This document shows positions 1 through 4,331 of a stretch of DNA of 10,512 nt, in pieces. Position numbers and translations under genes: made by a program. The notes beneath the pieces are model-generated. The model was not told the origin of the DNA, made no database searches, and saw nothing but the letters and a program-made list of their open reading frames with translations. Position 1 is the first letter of the stretch. Each line of letters begins with the position of its first letter. Source of the DNA: Deltaproteobacteria bacterium (lineage in GTDB: Bacteria > Desulfobacterota > Desulfobacteria > Desulfobacterales > B30-G6); the NCBI GenBank assembly GCA_003647375.1, contig QMMS01000145.1, positions 1 to 10,512 of the forward strand, written 5' to 3'.

Positions 1-683
1 GTACTTACATGATCAGCATCAACATAAGGAGTATATTGGTTTATTTGATCTGATTTTGTACCACCAATTGCCCTATTAGTTAATATAAAATTACCTTCTC
101 CGTAGATTTCAGTAAGCCTTATACGCCATTGCTCAACAAGCATGTCACCACGACCTGTTACATTCGCAAGATATGTACTGATGCTGTCCCCAACCAAGAC
201 ATAATGCGGATTAAAAATTGTTGAAGAAAGAGACACACTTTCATGTACATATTCATCTCGTAATAACAGCTCCTCAGTGAGATCTTCACCATCAGCCCCT
301 GGGGGCCCAACAGGACCAGTTGCACCTGTAACTATACTTGTAACAGAAGAACTTCCAACGCCTCCTCTAGTCTGTATCCAAATAAGGATACTACGTTCAT
401 GCACCCTACCGCCTGCAGTAGTTATATGATTGGTTACACGGTGATATGTATTTAATTTACCTCCACCAGATAACCATACAGTGGCCGTAGCAGAGTCGTT
501 TGAAATTGAATCAATAGTGAGATCAATACCAGATGTGTATTGTGCTATTGCCCATGAACTATTAACAATAGTATCTACAGGATCTACTAATCCCAATAAC
601 CCACCATAATCGATTGTGTAATCCAGCACTTCGTCTGGATCTTTAATAGTTTGGAATTCATCTGTAGTTACTGTAGCACTCAT
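1..683 (-). CDS. Tail fibre/spike with collagen-like linker and SGNH hydrolase domain (partial, C-terminus off left edge)
   Basis: The frame opens with ATG at 683-681 and stays open to the window edge, giving 227 visible residues. The start overlaps the stop of the preceding gene as ATGA, so translation is probably coupled. Residues 1-115 are a Ser/Thr-rich, beta-type N-terminal region. Residues about 120-134 form a short collagen-like run (GATGPVGPPGADGED), a common flexible trimeric linker in phage fibres. Next comes VLVGDSIS with the GDS block I of SGNH/GDSL hydrolases (candidate nucleophile Ser167), then NRAIGG at 203-208, matching the block II glycine. Such domains in phage tails usually deacetylate surface polysaccharide; the substrate here is inferred only as cell-surface glycan. 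The Asp/His of the catalytic triad (block V) would lie beyond the window. It is probably a receptor-binding or depolymerising tail component, last visible gene of the minus-strand fibre operon. Confidence 0.8.
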   Translation of the reverse strand, partial: MSATVTTDEFQTIKDPDEVLDYTIDYGGLLGLVDPVDTIVNSSWAIAQYTSGIDLTIDSISNDSATATVWLSGGGKLNTYHRVTNHITTAGGRVHERSILIWIQTRGGVGSSSVTSIVTGATGPVGPPGADGEDLTEELLLRDEYVHESVSLSSTIFNPHYVLVGDSISTYLANVTGRGDMLVEQWRIRLTEIYGEGNFILTNRAIGGTKSDQINQYTPYVDADHVS

Positions 684-916
684 AATATAAATACCCTGTG
701 ATCAGTGGCTGTAAATTTTCTTGAATCTGTTGCATTAAATAACTGACCTACCCCGATGGGCGTAGTAGTAGGTAAATGATCAAAAAATATTTGAGCAATC
801 TCTAATTCACTTCTGTAATAATTATCTATTATGTGAATATCTCCTGAAGCTTCTCGGAAAGTATTCTGAACTGTAGCCCCAGTACCATCGGCATTTCTTA
901 TATAAGCTATGGTCAT
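680..916 (-). CDS. Small hypothetical protein in tail-fibre operon (78 aa)
   Basis: A 78-residue soluble protein (MTIAYIRNADGTG...) with no membrane segment, signal peptide or cysteine. I do not recognise a family. It lies 16 nt downstream of the 313-aa fibre gene's stop, with an AGGG ribosome-binding site about 10 nt before its ATG, and its TGA overlaps the ATG of the hydrolase-bearing fibre gene. This sandwich position between two fibre genes suggests a small structural, connector or chaperone-like tail component, but that is inferred from context only. The C-terminal sequence (FNATDSRKFTATDHRVFIL) has the short beta-strand pattern common in phage structural proteins. Confidence 0.7.
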   Translation of the reverse strand: MTIAYIRNADGTGATVQNTFREASGDIHIIDNYYRSELEIAQIFFDHLPTTTPIGVGQLFNATDSRKFTATDHRVFIL

Positions 917-932
917 GTAACTGATGCCCTTT

Positions 933-1874
933 TTAGTAAGAAAACCAATTTACACCATCTGAGTATAAGTGGGCTGATTCATAATTTGTACTGAGTACAT
1001 ATGTTAGATTGCCATCAATTGTTTGAGCTGCTTCACAGTTAATTGTGATTGAATTTACACTGGCATTACCCCCGGCATCTTTAATAACTACTGAACGTCC
1101 GGTTATGGCGGATTCTACACTCATTAAAGTTAAAGCGGTAACAGCCCCAGTATTAGTATAAATTACGTGTAAAAACTCATCAGCGGGTGCTAGGTTATAA
1201 GCTGACAGATTTACAACTGTAATAGGTGGAATAAGATCTGCTGGTTGTAATGCGGTTGAGGCGAGTACGCCTTGAGCTGCTGTAGCGAAGTCTGCTGAAT
1301 CACCTAGAGTAGCATCAGTAATAACGGCATTCAATTTAGCTAAAGTATCAATATCATCAACTATCAAATAAGACTGTAGATCTGTAATATCCGCTTCAGT
1401 CAGTGTAATAATACCAGTTCTGCCAGCGACAGTTGTTATCTGATCTGTATAATCCAAAAGTAACCACTGACCTGTATACACAGTACTTGAGGCAAGATCA
1501 ATAAGAGCAAGTATACGATCACCAATATTACAATCAACCCCGTCAACTAGCCCCTGCGTCTCCACAACCCAACTTTCACCAGCAACAGTTGAAGCAGGGA
1601 AAGTACCTAACGAAGCGTCCCAGGATCCTTTAAGGACGACTGGAGTACCAATTCCGGCAATTGTAGTAACTAAATCATCAAGATCAACGGGTGTAGTGAC
1701 AGAAATTAAATCTAATTTAGCACCATCTTCTGTGATACTACGGGCATTAACACTAACTGTAATAATGGCTTGTTCAAAATTAACAACCTTTTTAGCTACA
1801 TAAGTATCAGTGCCTTGTGGGGCTTCTAACTCTTTACCAATACTATCAAAGCCAACAATTTCTAGTTCTGCCAT
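933..1874 (-). CDS. Phage tail fibre-like structural protein (313 aa)
   Basis: It begins MAELEIVGFD after an AAGAGA ribosome-binding site, and is the first gene of the minus-strand fibre operon, directly downstream of the divergent promoter region. Recognisable fibre modules follow in order. Residues 81-93 (LKGSWDASLGTFP) with a GDRI turn at 118-121 match the repeated '...GxWDAS.G.FP...G...GD.I' module of phage fibres. Residues 148-163 (TVAGRTGIITLTEADI) are the 'VAGRTG.I.LT..DI' motif found before the C-terminal regions of many fibres. Residues 230-313 are beta-rich, with SITINC and TIDG, ending in LYSDGVNWFSY, a C-terminal pattern of phage tail proteins. There is no enzyme motif and no intramolecular chaperone domain. 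It most likely acts at the tail tip in adsorption. An alternative is a head decoration or baseplate protein. Confidence 0.75.
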   Translation of the reverse strand: MAELEIVGFDSIGKELEAPQGTDTYVAKKVVNFEQAIITVSVNARSITEDGAKLDLISVTTPVDLDDLVTTIAGIGTPVVLKGSWDASLGTFPASTVAGESWVVETQGLVDGVDCNIGDRILALIDLASSTVYTGQWLLLDYTDQITTVAGRTGIITLTEADITDLQSYLIVDDIDTLAKLNAVITDATLGDSADFATAAQGVLASTALQPADLIPPITVVNLSAYNLAPADEFLHVIYTNTGAVTALTLMSVESAITGRSVVIKDAGGNASVNSITINCEAAQTIDGNLTYVLSTNYESAHLYSDGVNWFSY

Positions 1875-1953
1875 GGTTATCTCTTGTGTCGGAATCCTGG
1901 GAAGAACTATAGCATTTAACCATTAAATTTTACAGGAACCTTGAGGAACAGCT
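1875..1953. promoter_or_regulatory. Divergent promoter region between fibre operon and plus-strand island
   Basis: This 79-nt spacer separates genes read in opposite directions, so both need a start signal here. On the minus strand, positions 1914-1906 read TGCTATAGT, an extended -10 (TGnTATAnT) about 30 nt before the 313-aa gene. On the plus strand, TTGTGT (1884-1889) and TATAGC (1908-1913) sit 18 nt apart, a weaker sigma70-like match upstream of the 286-aa gene. The two candidates overlap at the same A/T patch, so they could exclude each other. The plus-strand gene has a good ribosome-binding site, TGAGGA at 1942-1947. A phage-specific promoter cannot be excluded. Confidence 0.35.
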
Positions 1954-2814
1954 ATGTCAAATTTATACAGAAAGCTCGCTAATCAAATTGATAGCATCTT
2001 ACACATGAGTGTATCTATGGACGCTCAAAATCAAATGCTGGAGATTGTCTTTAAAGATTCAGCGCTAGGACAACCACAAGATATCCCAGTAGATACTGTT
2101 ACTACTGCCTACCATGATGAGCTTATGGCTCGATGGCAGAAAGATACCATTGAGTTAAATAAACATCATGAAGAACTTCGTATAGATTGGAAACGGCGGC
2201 TTGATATCGCAGAAGCTGAAGTACGTAATCTGACAAAAGATTTAGATGAATGTACTAAACCAAAAACAGTTACCCCCTATGTTCCTGATGCACCAGAGCT
2301 TGAGATGTTAGGAGATTACATTTCTAAAGTAAAATCTGAAATCTTACCTATCCGGCAGAATGCCATGGTCAAAGGTCTGGTTCAAACAAAAAAAGAAGCC
2401 GCAGAAGCCGATGCTGCATTTGATAAAGTACGTATGACTGCGTTCTATACAGATAAAGAACTTAAAACCATTGATAAAATGCCTACGTTTTCTGGGTATT
2501 CTCTTATCAAGAATAAATGGATTTACATCAAACAATCTCCTCTTAATCAATTAGCATTGGATGAATCACCATTTCTTAATCTCAGACCTAAACGTCCAGT
2601 TAAAGGTGGTCTGAATGTAAATGAAGTATGGCAACTTCGTCGTTATATTAAATCTGGTCGACGTAATTGCTGGATTCAAAAACGTATGGGATTGTCTTCT
2701 GCTGCCGTATCTCAGATGAAAAATGGCAGGACATACCAGAAAGTTCCTCCGGAACTTAAGTTGAATAAAGAAACTACCGTACATGCTGGTGAAGGTGTAA
2801 TATCGCAAAAGTAA
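1954..2814 (+). CDS. Coiled-coil protein with C-terminal helix-turn-helix (286 aa)
   Basis: ATG at 1954 follows TGAGGA with 6-nt spacing. Residues about 52-100 are a charged heptad-like helix, predicted coiled coil. Residues 115-165 are a second helical, Lys/Glu-rich stretch. The C-terminal part at 219-265 (around LNVNEVWQLRRYIKSG and MGLSSAAVSQMKNGRTY) resembles the small helix-turn-helix found at the ends of phage homing endonucleases and regulators, where 'VxxIRxLYxxG.S...IA..FGVS...V..I..G.TW' is the usual pattern. No nuclease motif (HNH, GIY-YIG, LAGLIDADG) is visible. It is likely a sequence-specific DNA-binding oligomer, perhaps a transcription regulator; a role as a degenerate homing-type protein is less likely. 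It is the first gene of the plus-strand island. Confidence 0.75.
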   Translation: MSNLYRKLANQIDSILHMSVSMDAQNQMLEIVFKDSALGQPQDIPVDTVTTAYHDELMARWQKDTIELNKHHEELRIDWKRRLDIAEAEVRNLTKDLDECTKPKTVTPYVPDAPELEMLGDYISKVKSEILPIRQNAMVKGLVQTKKEAAEADAAFDKVRMTAFYTDKELKTIDKMPTFSGYSLIKNKWIYIKQSPLNQLALDESPFLNLRPKRPVKGGLNVNEVWQLRRYIKSGRRNCWIQKRMGLSSAAVSQMKNGRTYQKVPPELKLNKETTVHAGEGVISQK

Positions 2815-2821
2815 ATGTTTA

Positions 2822-2862
2822 GGATTCTTGGTTCCTCCCTGGAAGACAGACCCTCAAGAATC
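2822..2862 (+). repeat. Inverted repeat after the 286-aa gene, possible RNA hairpin
   Basis: GGATTCTTG at 2822-2830 is the perfect complement of CAAGAATCC at 2854-2862, a 9-bp stem enclosing 23 nt. Inside, TTCC (2832-2835) can pair with GGAA (2841-2844). No T-run follows, so it is not a classical terminator. It sits in the 101-nt gap between two genes and may be an mRNA-stabilising or processing structure, or a protein operator. Confidence 0.45.
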
Positions 2863-2867
2863 CGGGC

Positions 2868-2904
2868 AGAGAGTGGAGATTCGCAATCTGACTCTCTTCT
2901 TATT
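2868..2904 (+). terminator. Possible hairpin terminator or 5' UTR hairpin before the 137-aa gene
   Basis: AGAGAGT (2868-2874) pairs with ACTCTCT (2891-2897), and AGATT (2877-2881) pairs with AATCT (2885-2889), closed by a CGC loop. The result is a 12-bp stem with a small 2x1 internal loop. It is followed by TTCTTATT, which is U-rich but broken, so termination would be partial. The ribosome-binding site of the next gene (AAGGAG, 2905-2910) begins just after the tail, so the hairpin could instead shape translation of that gene. Confidence 0.4.
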
Positions 2905-2915
2905 AAGGAGCTGTT

Positions 2916-3329
2916 ATGCAAATCAATTGGAAAAAAGTAGCAGCATCGCCAGGCTATAAGTCTCTGAAAGCTGCATGCATTAAGAATATAAAGGAAGATC
3001 AGGATATTGCATTACGCCATGGGGGTAGCCCCTTCAGAAGTAAAGCAGAGCTCAGAAGGCTTTTTGTGTGGGTCATCGGTAGGGCCACACATTATGCCTA
3101 TAAGCAGGATAGACCCATTGAAGATATTCTATGGGCGTGGGAAAGTGATAGAGGCAACCAATGGTGGTTTGGTTATTACAGCAACCATAAACAACCGAAG
3201 TTACTGACTTATACATCAAGATATCGTGCTTGCAATTCAAAGCTGAGATCTAAAAAGAAACCGGTTAAATGGCCTGCAGCATATAAAAAGACCATGGCAC
3301 GTCAAGCACGATATAAACGAAGTCTGTAA
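2916..3329 (+). CDS. Basic hypothetical phage protein (137 aa)
   Basis: ATG at 2916 lies 5 nt after AAGGAG. The protein is strongly basic and aromatic, with Trp/Tyr clusters (WAWESDR, WWFGYYS at about 80-91) and a Lys/Arg-rich C-terminus (KLRSKKKP near 110, ending ARYKRSL). It opens MQINWKKVAASPGYKSLKAA. The style (Tyr/Trp-rich, basic, small) fits small nucleic-acid-binding phage proteins of unknown role, and I do not recognise a named family. No catalytic motif, membrane helix or signal peptide is seen. It lies just upstream of the noncoding and tRNA region, so an RNA-related role is possible but unproven. Confidence 0.7.
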   Translation: MQINWKKVAASPGYKSLKAACIKNIKEDQDIALRHGGSPFRSKAELRRLFVWVIGRATHYAYKQDRPIEDILWAWESDRGNQWWFGYYSNHKQPKLLTYTSRYRACNSKLRSKKKPVKWPAAYKKTMARQARYKRSL

Positions 3330-3540
3330 GTTGATTGCATGAGGGGAACAAGCTGTACTAAGTAGATAGTCAAGTGTCGAACAGTATTGGTAAGTACCTA
3401 ATTAGAGTCGGATGTTCACTAAACTTGAATAATGTGCAAATATGATTCTTTGTGTAGACACCTATAAACTGTTTCACCAAATGACCTTTAGGGCTAACGT
3501 GACGACTGTTCAATCAACAGGGTCGGTGGAACACTATTAA
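3330..3540 (+). other. 210-nt stretch without a gene upstream of the tRNA cluster
   Basis: No ORF of credible length with a ribosome-binding site is seen on either strand. There are small inverted repeats: GAACA (3379-3383) with TGTTC (3413-3417), and a hairpin CTGTT (3506-3510) / AACAG (3516-3520) that extends by CGA (3503-3505) with TCG (3523-3525) across a 2-nt bulge. Just after it, GGTCGGTGG at 3521-3529 is identical to the variable-loop/T-stem start of tRNA body C (3726-3734), but the matching CCACC strand is missing. This may be the relic of another tRNA or part of a structured leader. No convincing sigma70 promoter was found. Confidence 0.4.
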
Positions 3541-3670
3541 TCCGGGATAGCTCAATTTTAGAGCGCACCCATCGGTCACGGGTTCAACTCCCGTCCCTGC
3601 CTAGCAGGGTAGCTCAGCTGGTTAGAGCAATGGGGTGAGGTTGAAGGTGTGAGTCCTTCTCCCGGAACCA
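3541..3670 (+). tRNA. Interrupted tRNA body A whose anticodon loop is replaced by a second, permuted tRNA body
   Basis: The parts fit a tRNA if the 5' and 3' halves 3541-3570 and 3633-3670 are joined. The acceptor stem 3541-3547 with 3660-3666 pairs 7/7 (TCCGGGA/TCCCGGA). U8 A9 are at 3548-3549. The D stem GCTC (3550-3553)/GAGC (3561-3564) is followed by G26. The anticodon stem CACCC (3566-3570)/GGGTG (3633-3637) pairs 5/5. The variable loop is 5 nt (3638-3642), the T stem GAAGG (3643-3647)/CCTTC (3655-3659) pairs 5/5 around a 7-nt loop, then discriminator A3667 and encoded CCA. The tertiary pairs U8-A14, A15-U48 and U54-A58 are kept. The D loop (AATTTTA) lacks G18G19, and the T loop (TGTGAGT) lacks the normal U55-C56. 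There is no anticodon: 62 nt, almost all of body B, fill the loop. The amino-acid identity is therefore unknown. Confidence 0.75.
3568..3634 (+). tRNA. Circularly permuted tRNA body B nested inside tRNA A
   Basis: The 3' half comes first and the 5' half second. In order: anticodon 3' strand CCCAT (3568-3572), variable CGGTC, T stem ACGGG (3578-3582)/CCCGT (3590-3594) with a canonical TTCAACT loop, acceptor 3' strand CCCTGC (3595-3600), a CTA turn (3601-3603), acceptor 5' strand GCAGGG (3604-3609), U8 A9, D stem GCTC (3612-3615)/GAGC (3625-3628) around AGCTGGTTA with G18G19, A26, and anticodon 5' strand ATGGG (3630-3634). All stems pair fully (acceptor 6/6, anticodon 5/5). G15-C48, G18-U55 and G19-C56 are all available. 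It has no free acceptor end and no CCA. Its CCC/GGG anticodon bases are the same nucleotides used by body A, so the two form one continuous helix of 7 bp with a bulged G. Confidence 0.72.
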
Positions 3671-3678
3671 TATCAAAG

Positions 3679-3757
3679 TCCCAGGTAGCTCAGTTGATAG
3701 AGCGCGCTTACCAAAACTAAAGCGAGGTCGGTGGTTTAATTCCACCCCTGGGAACCA
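3679..3757 (+). tRNA. tRNA-like body C with a 10-nt anticodon loop
   Basis: The acceptor TCCCAGG (3679-3685) pairs 7/7 with CCTGGGA (3747-3753), followed by A73 and an encoded CCA. The D stem is GCTC (3688-3691)/GAGC (3700-3703), the anticodon stem CGCTT (3705-3709)/AAGCG (3720-3724), the variable loop AGGTC, and the T stem GGTGG (3730-3734)/CCACC (3742-3746) with a 7-nt TTTAATT loop. G19-C56 is replaced by A19-U56 (A3697 and T3737), a compensatory change that argues for a maintained fold. The anticodon loop (3710-3719, ACCAAAACTA) has 10 nt instead of 7 and no U33 in the usual place. A 7-nt loop is possible only with a bulged A (loop CCAAAAC), still without U33. No isoacceptor is assigned; CCA (Trp) is present in the loop but not in the proper position. 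Confidence 0.72.
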
Positions 3758-3775
3758 ATTTATTAAGGAAATCAT

Positions 3776-3823
3776 ATGAAAACTAAAGTATATAAATATC
3801 CTTTAGAAGATGCGATAGAATAA
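3776..3823 (+). CDS. Very short leader-type ORF (15 aa)
   Basis: The ORF MKTKVYKYPLEDAIE is preceded by AAGGA (3765-3769) with 6-nt spacing, a good ribosome-binding site starting 8 nt after the CCA of tRNA body C. Its TAA ends 2 nt before the ATG of the next ORF, which has no ribosome-binding site of its own. The simplest reading is that translating this mini-ORF feeds ribosomes to the 55-aa gene by coupling. It may also be a real micropeptide. Length alone makes the coding call uncertain. Confidence 0.45.
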   Translation: MKTKVYKYPLEDAIE

Positions 3824-3825
3824 TC

Positions 3826-3993
3826 ATGACAACTAAAACACAACAGCAACAAAAACAACAGAGCTATAAAGCTTTAGCGCCTCGTATTCATGAGGTACAG
3901 AATAAGGGGAATAAATCTTCCAAAATATATACGGATTATGACCAACGGTTATGGCCAGTACCTCTTAAAGTACAGGGACATGGAACGGGATAA
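3826..3993 (+). CDS. Small Gln-rich N-terminus hypothetical protein (55 aa)
   Basis: The frame reads MTTKTQQQQKQQSYKALAPR at its start and ends KVQGHGTG with a TAA at 3991-3993. The first 12 residues are Gln/Lys/Thr-rich; the remainder is basic with aromatic residues (IYTDYDQRLWPVP). There is no membrane helix or cysteine, and I do not recognise it. There is no strong ribosome-binding site of its own; it starts 2 nt after the preceding 15-aa ORF and is probably translationally coupled to it. It fills the gap between the tRNA cluster and the HTH gene without leaving noncoding space, which supports it being real. Confidence 0.6.
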   Translation: MTTKTQQQQKQQSYKALAPRIHEVQNKGNKSSKIYTDYDQRLWPVPLKVQGHGTG

Positions 3994-4009
3994 ATAGGGA
4001 AAGATATGT

Positions 4010-4258
4010 ATGAGAACCAGGAATCCACTCAATATGGCTGGTAGACGTTATTGTCGGAAGATACCTAAACATGTAAGACCTGATGATGTTGATGCTATTC
4101 GGTGTGCTATAAACAAAGCACGTATATCTCAGACTAAACTTTCACATGAATTAGGCATCTCACGTACTACATTACATCTTATGTTTAAGCATGAGATTGG
4201 GATGCGTAAGGTATATGCTTTGGCCATAACACAGGTATTAATGAATCATGAATCTTGA
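4010..4258 (+). CDS. Small helix-turn-helix DNA-binding protein (82 aa)
   Basis: ATG at 4010 lies 9 nt after AGGGA (3996-4000). The nearer ATG at 4006 gives only a 12-codon frame. The N-terminus (RTRNPLNMAGRRYCRKIPKH) is basic. Residues 27-75 are a Cro/CI-like helix-turn-helix: the first helix of the motif is about 40-48 (SQTKLSHEL), the turn GIS is at 49-51, and the recognition helix is about 51-61 (SRTTLHLMFKH). It is short for a phage repressor and has no cleavage or dimerisation domain, so a Cro-like or small autoregulator of this island is the best guess. The gene end overlaps the start of the 27-aa membrane ORF by 11 nt. Confidence 0.75.
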   Translation: MRTRNPLNMAGRRYCRKIPKHVRPDDVDAIRCAINKARISQTKLSHELGISRTTLHLMFKHEIGMRKVYALAITQVLMNHES

Positions 4259-4331
4259 ATGGATAGGACGTATTTCACTTGTAATTGGTGCTATGTGTGC
4301 TGTATATGTATACAGGAAGTACATGAAATGA
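4248..4331 (+). CDS. Short single-pass membrane protein (27 aa)
   Basis: The ORF MNLEWIGRISLVIGAMCAVY (first 20 residues), ending VYRKYMK, starts inside the end of the HTH gene and ends with ATGA overlap at the zinc-ribbon gene (ATG 4328, TGA 4329-4331). Residues 9-22 are hydrophobic, and a positively charged tail (RKYMK) would remain in the cytoplasm by the positive-inside rule, leaving the N-terminus outside. Small one-helix proteins like this occur in phage lysis, superinfection exclusion and host-takeover modules, but nothing in the sequence chooses between these. The overlap on both sides and the otherwise unexplained 70-nt gap are the main evidence that it is a gene. Confidence 0.6.
   Translation: MNLEWIGRISLVIGAMCAVYVYRKYMK

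Noticed and set aside
2566..2921. Minus-strand frames across the end of the 286-aa gene and the hairpin gap
   Set aside because: They are shadows of the plus-strand gene, without ribosome-binding sites, and rich in Phe/Arg/Ser as expected from antisense reading.
3007..3207. A 66-aa plus-strand frame inside the 137-aa gene
   Set aside because: It lies fully within a gene that has a strong ribosome-binding site, has none of its own and no recognisable features.
3421..3470. A sigma70 promoter for the tRNA cluster (TTGAAT with TATGAT, or TTGTGT with TATAAA)
   Set aside because: The spacings are 10 and 7 nt, far from the required 16-18.
3541..3670. Two ordinary tandem tRNAs (3541-3601 and 3603-3670)
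   Set aside because: Each would have an acceptor stem with 3 mismatches of 7 and no anticodon arm. The crossed reading pairs every stem and the 15-48 contact.
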